From positions 1-44,096 of the forward strand of contig JARFRH010000057.1 in NCBI GenBank assembly GCA_029287355.1: a stretch of DNA of 44,096 nt, read 5' to 3'. This document shows, piece by piece, positions 25,813 through 33,542 of this stretch (position 1 is the stretch's first letter; each line of letters begins with the position of its first letter). The translations under genes were made by a program, and so were the position numbers. Below the pieces are notes generated by a model. The model searched no databases. It saw only the letters and a list, made by a program, of their open reading frames with translations, and was not told the DNA's origin. Source of the DNA: Maribacter sp. (GTDB lineage: Bacteria; Bacteroidota; Bacteroidia; Flavobacteriales; Flavobacteriaceae).

Positions 25813-26250
25813 CTGAAACCAGACCGTTGAGTTGAAAAAACAGCATCGGAATGGCGCGAAATTTTAACTCCTGAACAATTCGGAATTACCCGAAAAAAAG
25901 GAACCGAGGCTACACATTCCGGGGCTCTTTGTGGTATTCACGAAGCCGGCAAATACAATTGCACTTGTTGTGGCTCTCCACTTTTTGATTCTACAATCAA
26001 ATCCGAGTCTGGAACAGGATGGCCAAGTTTCACCCAACCCATTAAAGAAAATACAATCAAGTATGAAAAGGATACCCTGTTCGGTATGGTACGTATAGAG
26101 GTGATGTGTAACACTTGCGATGCGCATTTGGGTCATGTCTTTCCCGATGGGCCTGAACCGAGTGGACTTAGATATTGCATCAATTCAGAATCAAGGCAAT
26201 TAGAAGCTGTACAAGAAGATAAAAAAGAAAGGGTAAATAATGAATCTTAA
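25813..26250 (+). pseudogene. msrB: Peptide-methionine (R)-S-oxide reductase MsrB, no usable start codon
   Basis: From 25831 the frame reads VEKTASEWREILTPEQF and continues as a complete MsrB core. It has both zinc CxxC pairs (YNCTCCG and MCNTCDAHLGHVFPDG), SGTGWPSF, and the catalytic cysteine in RYCINSES. It ends at a TAA (26248-26250) overlapping msrA by 11 nt. No ATG, GTG or TTG occurs in this frame before the core. An in-frame TGA (25828-25830) stands immediately before V. A purine-rich AAAGGAAAT followed by CTG AAA CCA GAC CGT TGA (25813-25830) looks like the old ribosome site and start region with two lesions. Alternatively, a TTG at 25832 would join the core if the A6 run at 25835-25840 had one more A. 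The core itself shows no damage, so inactivation would be recent, or initiation is unusual. Confidence 0.75.
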
Positions 26251-26794
26251 AAAGTTAGAAGTAGCCACTTTAGGCGGTGGCTGTTTTTGGTGTATCGAAG
26301 CTGTTTTACAAAGGGTAAACGGGGTAGAAAAAATTATATCCGGTTATACAGGAGGCACTGCACCTGGAAAACCGACCTATAGGGAAGTATGCTCCGGTCT
26401 GACCGGGCATGCCGAAGTAGTACAGGTAACTTTTGATCCTGAAAGGATTTCCTTTAAAGAACTACTGATACTATTTATGACTAGCCACGACCCTACGTCT
26501 TTGAATCGACAGGGCGGTGATATCGGCACTCAGTATCGTTCTGTGATTTACTATCACGATGAATCGCAAAAAGAAATCGCCAAGTTGGTTGCCAAAGAAG
26601 TGGCACCCTATTTCGAGAATCCCATTGCGACCGAAATAAGTCCTTTAGCAACGTTTTATGCAGCTGAGGACTATCACCAAGAATACGATAACAATAATAG
26701 CTCACAGGGCTATTGTAGCGCAGTAATAAGGCCTAAATTGGCTAAGCTGAGAGAGATGCATGCTGACAAAATGAAGACCCTTAGCAGCCGCTAG
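26240..26794 (+). CDS. msrA: Peptide-methionine (S)-S-oxide reductase MsrA
   Basis: 184 residues, normal length. The catalytic GCFWC motif contains C15, and resolving cysteine candidates are near the C-terminus (GYCSAVI). GYTGGTAPGKPTYREVCSGLTGHAEVVQV and FYAAEDYHQEY are family signatures. It repairs Met-S-sulfoxide in proteins using thioredoxin. There is no signal peptide, so it acts in the cytosol. The ATG lies inside the end of the msrB frame (11-nt overlap), the usual msrBA arrangement, so expression probably depended on msrB translation. A strong terminator follows. Confidence 0.96.
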   Translation: MNLKKLEVATLGGGCFWCIEAVLQRVNGVEKIISGYTGGTAPGKPTYREVCSGLTGHAEVVQVTFDPERISFKELLILFMTSHDPTSLNRQGGDIGTQYRSVIYYHDESQKEIAKLVAKEVAPYFENPIATEISPLATFYAAEDYHQEYDNNNSSQGYCSAVIRPKLAKLREMHADKMKTLSSR

Positions 26795-26816
26795 TTCATT
26801 TTTCATGCAAAAGTAG

Positions 26817-26852
26817 CAGCGGTTGTTCAATAAGTTAACAACCGCTGTTTTT
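26817..26852 (+). terminator. Rho-independent terminator after msrA
   Basis: CAGCGGTTGTT (26817-26827) pairs with AACAACCGCTG (26837-26847), an 11-bp perfect stem with a 9-nt loop, followed by TTTTT. Confidence 0.92.
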
Positions 26853-26883
26853 CTATTCTTAATTTAAAGAAAGGACATTTAGT

Positions 26884-27234
26884 ATGTCAAAGAAATCTAC
26901 ACCTGATAATCAGGTATTAAAAGCCCTTAAGTTTGAGGTTAAACACTGGGTTGATGCAAATGGCACCAAAACACAGCCTTTTGAATTATCCGATTTTGAG
27001 GGGCATGAAGCCAATACCTATGAAAAGATGGTCGAGACCCAAAAGCAGTATGGTTTAAAAATTCCTTTTGGGCATGATGTGGGTGATGATGATAAATCCA
27101 CATCCAATATCATGAAAAACCATCGAACAGGAGGCACCCCATGGTTCATATTCATTGACATAAACGATAATATAGTTTTTGCAGATTTTCATTTAAATGA
27201 GAATGCCGTCATAGAATTTTTAAGATCCATATGA
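26884..27234 (+). CDS. Thioredoxin-like protein lacking the CxxC active-site half
   Basis: 116 residues. The start resembles the N-terminus of a TlpA/redoxin domain (WVDANGTKTQPFELSDF). The second half is the post-active-site part of the fold: ANTYEKMVETQKQYGLKIPFGHD, the cis-Pro loop GGTPWF and the last strands IFIDINDNIVFADFHL. The segment that should lie between (strand, then WCxxC, then helix, about 45-55 residues) is absent. LSDF is joined directly to EGHEANTY at residues 36-41, and the protein contains no cysteine at all. The frame is intact, so this looks like an in-frame internal deletion. It can have no thiol chemistry. A purine-rich AAAGAAAGGA lies upstream, and the end overlaps the next gene by 4 nt. 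Domain call moderate; deletion inferred. Confidence 0.75.
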   Translation: MSKKSTPDNQVLKALKFEVKHWVDANGTKTQPFELSDFEGHEANTYEKMVETQKQYGLKIPFGHDVGDDDKSTSNIMKNHRTGGTPWFIFIDINDNIVFADFHLNENAVIEFLRSI

Positions 27235-27776
27235 TGTCGAATTCGATTCCTATCATAAAACTATACGGCGCTGAAGGTTGCCATAAAACGAAATACTATC
27301 AACTTTTGTTGGATGAAACCGAGCTGCCTTATCAATTCCTCGATGTAGAGGATAATAAAGACCACGCAACAGAATTGCGTGGTCTTTATGAAAACGAAAA
27401 ACTTAATTTTCCGACGATTACGATCGGATCTAAAAAATTGAGAAACCCTTATAAGGAGGAATTACACAAATGGTTGAACAAGCTAATTCCGGAGCGACTT
27501 CCTATAATTCATGATACGGATAATAGGCGCTTTATATTAGACATCAATGGTGAACTAGCAAAAGTAACGTACCAATTGCGAGGTGACAGGATGTATCTAA
27601 TTCACTCTGAAGTACCTTTTAACATGAGAGGGCAAGGCATCGGCAAAGTATTAGTAGAAAAAACCTTTGAAAAATTGACGGAAGAAAAGTTCAAGGCTGT
27701 GGCAGTATGCAGCTATGTGAAAGTTGTGGCAAAAAGAAGCAAAAAATGGAATACAATTATCGAACAAGCAAATTAA
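27231..27776 (+). CDS. Glutaredoxin-like / GNAT N-acetyltransferase fusion protein
   Basis: 181 residues. Residues 7-85 resemble a glutaredoxin (IKLYGAEGCHKTKYY ... FPTITIGSKKLRNPYKEELHKWL) with an unusual CHKT (C17 to T20) in place of CPxC, so only the first cysteine is present. Residues about 92-175 resemble a short GNAT domain of the YidJ/At1g77540 type (FILDINGELAKVTYQL ... SEVPFNMRGQGIGKVLVEKTFEK ... AVCSYVKVVAKR), with the acetyl-CoA loop RGQGIG and a cysteine in the VCSYV motif. It probably works in the cytosol and may join a redox or thiol-dependent function with acetyl transfer; the substrate is unknown. Start ATG at 27231 or 27234, overlapping the preceding stop. Confidence 0.82.
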   Translation: MMSNSIPIIKLYGAEGCHKTKYYQLLLDETELPYQFLDVEDNKDHATELRGLYENEKLNFPTITIGSKKLRNPYKEELHKWLNKLIPERLPIIHDTDNRRFILDINGELAKVTYQLRGDRMYLIHSEVPFNMRGQGIGKVLVEKTFEKLTEEKFKAVAVCSYVKVVAKRSKKWNTIIEQAN

Positions 27777-27786
27777 ACTGGACTCC

Positions 27787-28038
27787 ATGATGTATTTGAA
27801 ACAAATTAGAAAACTACCTGTTGGGTATTCTAAAGTACGTTGCCAAAATAAAAAATACGGCGTAACCCGAACTGATTTCAATAATGGCCGCAGTCATAAA
27901 GTATTTGCTCAGGAGCTTGGGGGGAAAAAATTTATTAGTTTGAATTACTATCTAACCCATAAGGGTGAACATTTAAAGCCCTGTGAAATGACCGATAAGA
28001 AAGTCATTGATTTCCTCAACTTTTATCAAATTCTATAA
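27787..28038 (+). CDS. Small conserved protein next to the msr genes
   Basis: 83 residues from the ATG at 27787 (or 82 from 27790). Rich in Lys and aromatic residues, with GYSKVRCQNKKYGVTRTDFNNGRSHKVFAQELGG and KPCEMTDKKVIDFLNFY. There is no signal or membrane helix, so it is probably cytosolic. Two cysteines. I recall similar short proteins accompanying methionine sulfoxide reductases in flavobacteria, sometimes named after them, but it has no Msr motif and I assign no function. The frame is open back to 27724 inside the previous gene; 27787 gives the best-looking N-terminus. It starts 10 nt after the fusion gene. Confidence 0.6.
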   Translation: MMYLKQIRKLPVGYSKVRCQNKKYGVTRTDFNNGRSHKVFAQELGGKKFISLNYYLTHKGEHLKPCEMTDKKVIDFLNFYQIL

Positions 28039-28057
28039 GCATATTTTTTGGCAAAAC

Positions 28058-28084
28058 AAAACCCTGCCCAATGGGCAGGGTTTT
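28058..28084. terminator. Bidirectional terminator between the redox cluster and the protease gene
   Basis: AAAACCCTGCCC pairs perfectly with GGGCAGGGTTTT around a 3-nt loop (AAT). A- and T-tails serve both the plus-strand redox cluster and the minus-strand protease gene. Confidence 0.93.
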
Positions 28085-28108
28085 AGTTTATACCGAGTTG
28101 TATTGATA

Positions 28109-30265
28109 TTATCCTTTTACACTGGCCAATTTACCGTTTTTGATATTGTTCATTTTAAGATCTTGTAAGACGTTTATTGCCTCCTCAACATAAACATCTT
28201 TCGCTAAATCTTTATGCCAACGATCTCTTTTTTCTCGCAATACAGAATCTTTGGTAAACAATTCTTGCTCATATTTCAATGATTCGAAGGACAATTTAGA
28301 ATCATACTCTTTCATCTTTTTGAAATAATCAGACTTCTTTTTATCCTTGCTCTTCTCAGCTTTATACGTTTCATAGTTCAAAGAAATCAGATTTTCCTCT
28401 TGCTGGGTCTTTATCCATTTCGCATTTTCCTCAATTAATTCGATTTGAGGGTTCTTGGCCATCCTGGCCTTACTATTAGCAATCGTCTGATCATAATCGA
28501 TATACCCTTCCCATGGCTCATAGTCTGCAGGGGATATCTTATCCCATTTCAAGGGGTTCGACTGATCACGTTCCCCTATATCAATATAGCTATACTTATC
28601 AGGTACTACCACATCACTTTTTACACCTTCTAATTGTGTAGAACCACCATTAATTCGATAGAACTTTTGGGTAGTCAATTTAATAGCACCTAAATCCCCA
28701 TGCTCATTACTACGTACTATATTTCCTAAATCTATAACATTTTGAACTGTTCCTTTACCAAAAGTCTGCTTACTTCCTATGACGATCGCTCTTTTATAAT
28801 CTTGCATTGCAGCGGCCAAAATCTCCGAGGCCGAGGCAGATAGTTCATTTACTAAAATAACGAGAGGACCATCCCACTGAACACGCTCGTCTTTGTCATC
28901 ATACACTTCTTTTCCTTTACCAGATGAACGTACTTGAACAATTGGTCCGTCTTTGATGAACAGTCCGCTCATTTCAATTACCGCTTTCAGGGATCCACCT
29001 CCATTATCTCTCAAATCAAGAATCAAACCTTCAGCTCCTTCCTGCTTCAAACGTTCAATTTCTTTTGCAACATCAGTGGCACAATTTCGATCGGTATAAT
29101 CATCGAAATCAACATAGAATTTAGGTAAGTTAATCAACCCAAAATTTAGATTGTCCTTCGAGATCTTAGCAGATTTTGCAAAAGATTCCTCTAACTCGAC
29201 CACATCGCGAATCAAAGAAACCACATCGGTTGACCCATCTATCTTTCGAACCGTTAGCTCTACCACCGTACTTTCAGGGCCTTTTATCATTTTAATGGCA
29301 TCATCCAATCGCATTCCCACGATATCAACAGGCACCTCACCTTCTTGGGCGACTTTCAAAATAATATCTCCCACTTCCAAACTTGCGTCTCGCCAAACAG
29401 GTCCTCCAGAAATAATGTCAACTATTTTTGCTCCTTCGGGCTTCTTTTGCAAGCGGGCCCCAATACCTTCAAATTTACCCGACATTCTTGTGTCGAATAA
29501 TTCCTTGTCTTCCGGAGCAAAATAGAATGTATGGGGGTCAAATTCATCTACAATGGTATTCAAATATTGTACAAACCAATCTTTACGTTGTAGGTCACTC
29601 ACAAATTCAAAAAATTCATCCAACGTCTTTTTAGTCGATACCCTGGCGGAAATTTCAGCTTCTTTAGGAGCCATCGGCTTGTCTGCATCGGTATCCTTGT
29701 CATGAAAATCGGGTGCTTCATCAGGGGAATGCACATGGCCGTTAGTAACTTTAGCGTCATATGTGTTCAAGGTAGCATACTTCAATTGTTGTCTCCAACG
29801 CTCTTTTAAAACTTTTCTCGATTCCGCGAAAAGCAAATCATTGTATTCAATATTGATGCTCTCTTTCTTGGCAAAATCAAATGGTTCTTCTAGCACTTCT
29901 TGATAAATCTCCTTCGCATCTTCCATACGTTGCATCAAACGATTATAGACCAAATTAAAGAAAGTAATATCGGTGTTTTTTATCTGATCATCGATTTGAA
30001 ACTTTTGTTGCTCGAATTCCTTAATGTCCGATTCTAGAAAATATCTTTTTGTCGGATCGATAACGTCAATGAAATCTTCGAAGACATTTACTGAAAAATC
30101 ATCATTGATATCCTTTGGTTCATAGTGCGCTTTATTTAGTACGTAGGTTATAAGGTCCAATAAAAGCTTGTCTTTATCATCATTTTCAAAAGTCTTGTTA
30201 GTAAAACTGCATGATGCCGCAGCAACTAAGACTACAAATAGGCCAATGGCTAAATTCTTCTTCAT
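28109..30265 (-). CDS. prc: Carboxy-terminal processing protease (Prc/Tsp, S41)
   Basis: 718 residues. A lipoprotein-like signal (MKKNLAIGLFVVLVAAASCS, lipobox AASC) precedes an N-terminal helical region. A PDZ domain follows (about 245-335, FEGIGARLQKKPEGAKIVDIISGGPVW), then the S41 protease core with LRDNGGGSL, ELSASASEILAAAMQDYKRA and TFGKGTVQ. The catalytic serine is in ASASE and the lysine in GKG. A long C-terminal DUF3340-like helical tail follows (about 560-718). It degrades or trims periplasmic proteins from the C-terminus. It is divergent from surE, and the 197-nt gap holds both promoters. Confidence 0.94.
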   Translation of the reverse strand: MKKNLAIGLFVVLVAAASCSFTNKTFENDDKDKLLLDLITYVLNKAHYEPKDINDDFSVNVFEDFIDVIDPTKRYFLESDIKEFEQQKFQIDDQIKNTDITFFNLVYNRLMQRMEDAKEIYQEVLEEPFDFAKKESINIEYNDLLFAESRKVLKERWRQQLKYATLNTYDAKVTNGHVHSPDEAPDFHDKDTDADKPMAPKEAEISARVSTKKTLDEFFEFVSDLQRKDWFVQYLNTIVDEFDPHTFYFAPEDKELFDTRMSGKFEGIGARLQKKPEGAKIVDIISGGPVWRDASLEVGDIILKVAQEGEVPVDIVGMRLDDAIKMIKGPESTVVELTVRKIDGSTDVVSLIRDVVELEESFAKSAKISKDNLNFGLINLPKFYVDFDDYTDRNCATDVAKEIERLKQEGAEGLILDLRDNGGGSLKAVIEMSGLFIKDGPIVQVRSSGKGKEVYDDKDERVQWDGPLVILVNELSASASEILAAAMQDYKRAIVIGSKQTFGKGTVQNVIDLGNIVRSNEHGDLGAIKLTTQKFYRINGGSTQLEGVKSDVVVPDKYSYIDIGERDQSNPLKWDKISPADYEPWEGYIDYDQTIANSKARMAKNPQIELIEENAKWIKTQQEENLISLNYETYKAEKSKDKKKSDYFKKMKEYDSKLSFESLKYEQELFTKDSVLREKRDRWHKDLAKDVYVEEAINVLQDLKMNNIKNGKLASVKG

Positions 30266-30418
30266 AAACTATATTTTTGTTATCCTGAAACGTGCTTAAA
30301 ACTTGGGTTAAGGCATTACATTGGAAACAGGTTTTTAATCGATTCTCTAAGATACAGAAAAAACCATGCCAGTCTAAGGCCCAATAGCAATTTTTTCTAT
30401 AATTGGGACAAGCGATAC

Positions 30419-30426
30419 TATCTTTG
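30419..30426 (+). promoter_or_regulatory. Putative -7 box (TATCTTTG) of surE
   Basis: Matches TAnnTTTG, 36 nt before the surE ATG. The -33 element is not clear. It supports the ATG at 30463 over the upstream TTG at 30403, which would lie ahead of the promoter. Confidence 0.5.
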
Positions 30427-30462
30427 TTTAAAAACGTATTTTTGACCCATAAATTATACCAT

Positions 30463-31242
30463 ATGCCAAAACCTTTGATTCTTGTTACCAATGATGATGG
30501 AATTACCGCTCCTGGTCTACGTGCATTAGTACGTTTTATGAAAGATATAGGAGAGGTTATCGTGGTAGCACCTGACAGTCCACAATCCGGAATGGGCCAT
30601 GCCATAACCCTCGATAGCACACTCTATTCAAAGAAGATGAAAATTGATCTTGAAAACGGAGCGGAAGAGGAGTACAGCTGCAGCGGTACGCCCGCAGATT
30701 GTGTAAAATTGGCGCTTCAGGAGCTTTTGTCAAGAAAACCGGATATCTGTGTAAGCGGCATCAATCATGGTTCAAATTCATCAATAAATGTGATTTATTC
30801 TGGCACCATGAGTGCTGCTATAGAAGCCGGAATAGAAGGAGTACCTGCAATTGGCTTCTCTTTGTGCGATTATTCATGGGAAGCAGATTTCGACCAGGCA
30901 GGAGAATATGTGAAAAAAATTGTCAGTGAGGCCATTCTAAACAAAATGCCCCAAGGTGTGGTTCTGAATGTCAACATTCCCAAATTATCGAAATCAGAAA
31001 TAAAAGGTATAAAAATCTCACGACAAGCACGTGCGAACTGGAAAGAGAAATTTGACAAAAGAACCAACCCGATGGGCAAAGACTATTATTGGCTAACAGG
31101 TGAGTTTGAATTGCTAGATAAAGGGGAAGATACCGACGAATGGGCCCTAGCAAATGGATATATTTCCGTTGTTCCTACTCAATTTGACCTTACGGCACAT
31201 CACGCCATTCAACACATCAACAATTGGAATCTGCAGGAGTAA
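30463..31242 (+). CDS. surE: 5'/3'-nucleotidase SurE
   Basis: 259 residues from the ATG at 30463. The metal-dependent nucleotidase motifs are in order: LVTNDDGITAPG (two adjacent aspartates), APDSPQSGMGHAIT (serine metal ligand) and SGINHGSNSSINVIYSGTMSAA (asparagine ligand). Removes phosphate from nucleoside monophosphates in the cytosol. A longer frame back to a TTG at 30403 adds residues that do not fit the family. The small membrane-protein gene follows after 54 nt. Confidence 0.95.
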   Translation: MPKPLILVTNDDGITAPGLRALVRFMKDIGEVIVVAPDSPQSGMGHAITLDSTLYSKKMKIDLENGAEEEYSCSGTPADCVKLALQELLSRKPDICVSGINHGSNSSINVIYSGTMSAAIEAGIEGVPAIGFSLCDYSWEADFDQAGEYVKKIVSEAILNKMPQGVVLNVNIPKLSKSEIKGIKISRQARANWKEKFDKRTNPMGKDYYWLTGEFELLDKGEDTDEWALANGYISVVPTQFDLTAHHAIQHINNWNLQE

Positions 31243-31296
31243 AAAACATTGAATTTGATAGTAGATTTCTAACAAACCAAAGCCGAATTAAAAAAC

Positions 31297-31596
31297 ATGC
31301 TTCCATCTAAAAAGAACGTCAAGAAAGAAATAATAATAGGATTTCTTGTGGGAATCATTGCCAATACCATAGGCATACTTCTATACATCTTGTTATTTTC
31401 CGAGCTTGGAATAAAAGAAACCTTTCAAGCGGCAATTCAACAGGGTCATGTGGGTAGCCTTTTGGCCTTAGGTGCAATTTTAAATCTTATAGCATTTTTC
31501 CTTTTCCTTCGTATTAGAAGAGACAACCGCGCAAAGGGAGTTTTACTAGCAACCATTTTAACGGCATTGGTAATTTTGTATTATAAGGTGTTTTGA
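31297..31596 (+). CDS. Small membrane protein of unknown function
   Basis: 99 residues with three predicted membrane helices (about 12-32, 47-65 and 78-96) and a Lys-rich cytosolic N-terminus (PSKKNVKKE). I do not recognise a family. It sits between surE and lpxB on the same strand, separated from lpxB by a palindromic repeat, so it may belong to a surE-lpxB transcript. Nothing suggests a catalytic role. Confidence 0.7.
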   Translation: MLPSKKNVKKEIIIGFLVGIIANTIGILLYILLFSELGIKETFQAAIQQGHVGSLLALGAILNLIAFFLFLRIRRDNRAKGVLLATILTALVILYYKVF

Positions 31597-31604
31597 ATCT
31601 ATTT

Positions 31605-31669
31605 TGTCCCCCTGAGCACGGTCGAAGCGCTAGTAAGGACAAAAGTCATAGACCACGCTCAGACTGACA
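31605..31669. repeat. REP-like imperfect inverted repeat
   Basis: TGTCCCCCTGAGCACGGTCG (31605-31624) is answered by GACCACGCTCAGACTGACA (31651-31669), which reads TGTCAGTCTGAGCGTGGTC on the other strand. The arms agree at most positions around the core CTGAGC(A/G)(C/T)GGTC and are about 26 nt apart. This is the layout of bacterial REP/BIME elements, and similar CCTGAGC-GTCGAAG palindromes are familiar from flavobacterial intergenic regions. It lies between a 99-residue membrane protein gene and lpxB. Confidence 0.65.
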
Positions 31670-31694
31670 TTTGAACTTGAACTTGTACTTGAAA

Positions 31695-32822
31695 ATGAAA
31701 TACTACATCATCGCTGGGGAAGCATCAGGAGACCTTCACGGGTCTAACCTTATCAAGGCACTAAAGGCTAAAGATTTAGCTGCCGATATACGTTTCTGGG
31801 GAGGTGATTTAATGAGCCAAGCAGGTGGCACATTGGTAAAACACTACAAAGAAATGGCCTTTATGGGGTTTCTTGAAGTGCTGCTGAACATTCGTGTTAT
31901 TTTCAAAAACATTAGATTCTGTAAACAGGATATTGAAAACTTTAATCCTGATCTTATCATTTTTATTGACTATTCGGGCTTTAATCTTCGAATAGCCAGA
32001 TGGGCGAAAACAAAAGGCTTTACGACCAATTACTATATATCTCCTCAAATTTGGGCTTCCCGTGAGGGCCGTATTGAAAAAATAAAACGTGATATTGATG
32101 ACATGTATGTCATCCTTCCTTTTGAAAAGGATTTTTACGAAAAAAAGCATGGTTTTGAAGTGAATTTCGTGGGACATCCACTCATTGATGCTATTGAAAA
32201 TAGAATCAGAACCGATGGGCACCATTTTCGAGAAGAGCACCATATCGACCGCGATAAGCCCATTATTGCGCTCCTTCCTGGAAGCAGAAAACAAGAAGTA
32301 CGGAAAATGCTCTCCGTTATGCTTTCTATAGTTGAAGATTTTTCAAACTATGAATTTGTGATAGCCGGTGCGCCAAGTTTAGATCGGGAGTTTTACGCAC
32401 CCTTTCTAGAGAATCCGAATGTGGGTTTTGTCGACAATAAAACCTATGAATTATTAAGTATTGCCCATGCCGCTTTGGTTACTAGCGGTACGGCAACATT
32501 AGAAACCGCCTTATTCAAATTACCGCAAGTGGTCTGTTATAGGGCTAATTGGTTGTCCTATCTAATCGCAAAACGAATAGTTACCCTTGAATATATTTCG
32601 TTGGTCAACTTGATCATGAAAAAGGAAGTCGTAAAAGAGCTTATTCAAGCGGACCTAACTTCTAAAAATATAAAGTCGGAATTGAAGCAAATCATTGACG
32701 GTCCAAAACGAGAATCACAGCTCAAGGCTTATGAAGAACTTGAAAAACAGTTAGGCGGTAGGGGAGCAAGTGATAAAACTGCTCATCTGATGCTCCAAAA
32801 AATAAAACGGGAAATTGAGTAA
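31695..32822 (+). CDS. lpxB: Lipid-A-disaccharide synthase
   Basis: 375 residues from the ATG at 31695. A GT-B family 19 glycosyltransferase that joins UDP-diacylglucosamine and lipid X at the inner membrane to form the lipid A disaccharide. Signatures: YYIIAGEASGDLHGSNLIKAL at the start, FWGGDLM, IDYSGFNLRIARWAK, YYISPQIWASREGRIEKIKRDID, LLPGSRKQEVRKML and SGTATLETALFKLPQVVCYR. An open extension to 31671 consists of the ACTTGA direct repeats and is rejected. LPS biosynthesis also connects with lptC at the far end of the window. Confidence 0.96.
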   Translation: MKYYIIAGEASGDLHGSNLIKALKAKDLAADIRFWGGDLMSQAGGTLVKHYKEMAFMGFLEVLLNIRVIFKNIRFCKQDIENFNPDLIIFIDYSGFNLRIARWAKTKGFTTNYYISPQIWASREGRIEKIKRDIDDMYVILPFEKDFYEKKHGFEVNFVGHPLIDAIENRIRTDGHHFREEHHIDRDKPIIALLPGSRKQEVRKMLSVMLSIVEDFSNYEFVIAGAPSLDREFYAPFLENPNVGFVDNKTYELLSIAHAALVTSGTATLETALFKLPQVVCYRANWLSYLIAKRIVTLEYISLVNLIMKKEVVKELIQADLTSKNIKSELKQIIDGPKRESQLKAYEELEKQLGGRGASDKTAHLMLQKIKREIE

Positions 32823-32917
32823 GTTAACCTGCTGAAATGGCGGGGTTAGATCAACCTGCAATTTTGGGAAGGCATGGCCTGCTTGACAAAATTAGGCGTC
32901 ACTAATAATAATTTCAT

Positions 32918-32925
32918 TAATTTTG
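32918..32925 (+). promoter_or_regulatory. Putative -7 box (TAATTTTG) of the NlpC/P60 gene
   Basis: Matches TAnnTTTG, 30 nt before the ATG at 32956 and after the lpxB stop. A TTGAC at 32883-32887 is too far (32 nt) to be a normal -33. Confidence 0.4.
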
Positions 32926-32955
32926 AGTTTCAAGAGCTAAAGACACTTCTTGAAA

Positions 32956-33519
32956 ATGAAAAAACTCCTTTTCCTTTTTCTCGGAATTTTGATGATTAAC
33001 TGTGGTAGCGTTAAAAAAAAGACGACTTACAGTAAAAACTATAGCAAAAAGCGAAAAGTTTCGGTTGAAGCCTCTACCCCAGATCCAAATAATCTACCCA
33101 GGAAAACCACAAGAAATTCCTCAAGAAGTACCACATTGGTTGCAGACAATATTATCAATACAGCACTTACCTTTTCCGGAACACGCTATAAATATGGAGG
33201 AACTACCAAAAAAGGCATGGACTGTTCAGGTCTTCTCTACGTCTCTTTTGCCGAGCACGAAGTGAAATTACCCCGGGTCTCTTATCATATGGCCGAGGAA
33301 GGAAAAAAGGTGAAAATAAAAAATGTTGAAAAAGGGGATTTATTATTCTTTAAAACAAGAAAACGCGCTCGTCGCATCAATCACGTGGGCATGGTAGTAG
33401 CTATTGAAGGTGATGAAATTAAATTTATTCATGCTTCAACTTCTCGAGGTGTGATCGTTTCTTCTTTACGAGAGGGTTATTGGAACCATGCTTTTGTAAA
33501 GGCTACTCGGATTTTATAA
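32956..33519 (+). CDS. NlpC/P60 cell-wall peptidase lipoprotein
   Basis: 187 residues. Lipoprotein signal with lipobox MINC, then a basic Ser/Thr-rich linker (about 20-65). An NlpC/P60 domain follows (about 70-185) with the catalytic cysteine in KGMDCSGLLYVSF, the histidine in INHVGMVV and the third residue in IHAST. It cleaves peptidoglycan stem peptides (D-gamma-Glu-diamino acid bonds) in the periplasm. A TTG 6 nt upstream (32950) adds two residues; the ATG is preferred. comEC follows after 41 nt. Confidence 0.92.
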   Translation: MKKLLFLFLGILMINCGSVKKKTTYSKNYSKKRKVSVEASTPDPNNLPRKTTRNSSRSTTLVADNIINTALTFSGTRYKYGGTTKKGMDCSGLLYVSFAEHEVKLPRVSYHMAEEGKKVKIKNVEKGDLLFFKTRKRARRINHVGMVVAIEGDEIKFIHASTSRGVIVSSLREGYWNHAFVKATRIL

Positions 33520-33542
33520 TAAAACGATTATTACTACCTTTT

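Noticed and set aside
27724-27786. Upstream extension of the small msr-linked protein (MWQKEAKNGIQ...)
   Set aside because: It overlaps the end of the Grx-GNAT gene. The double ATG at 27787/27790 gives a better N-terminus and a 10-nt spacing.
30403-30462. TTG-initiated N-terminal extension of SurE
   Set aside because: It would begin before the likely promoter box at 30419-30426, and SurE proteins begin close to the TNDDG motif.
31605-31669. CRISPR repeat or rho-independent terminator
   Set aside because: There is only one pair of inverted arms, no repeat-spacer series and no T-run.
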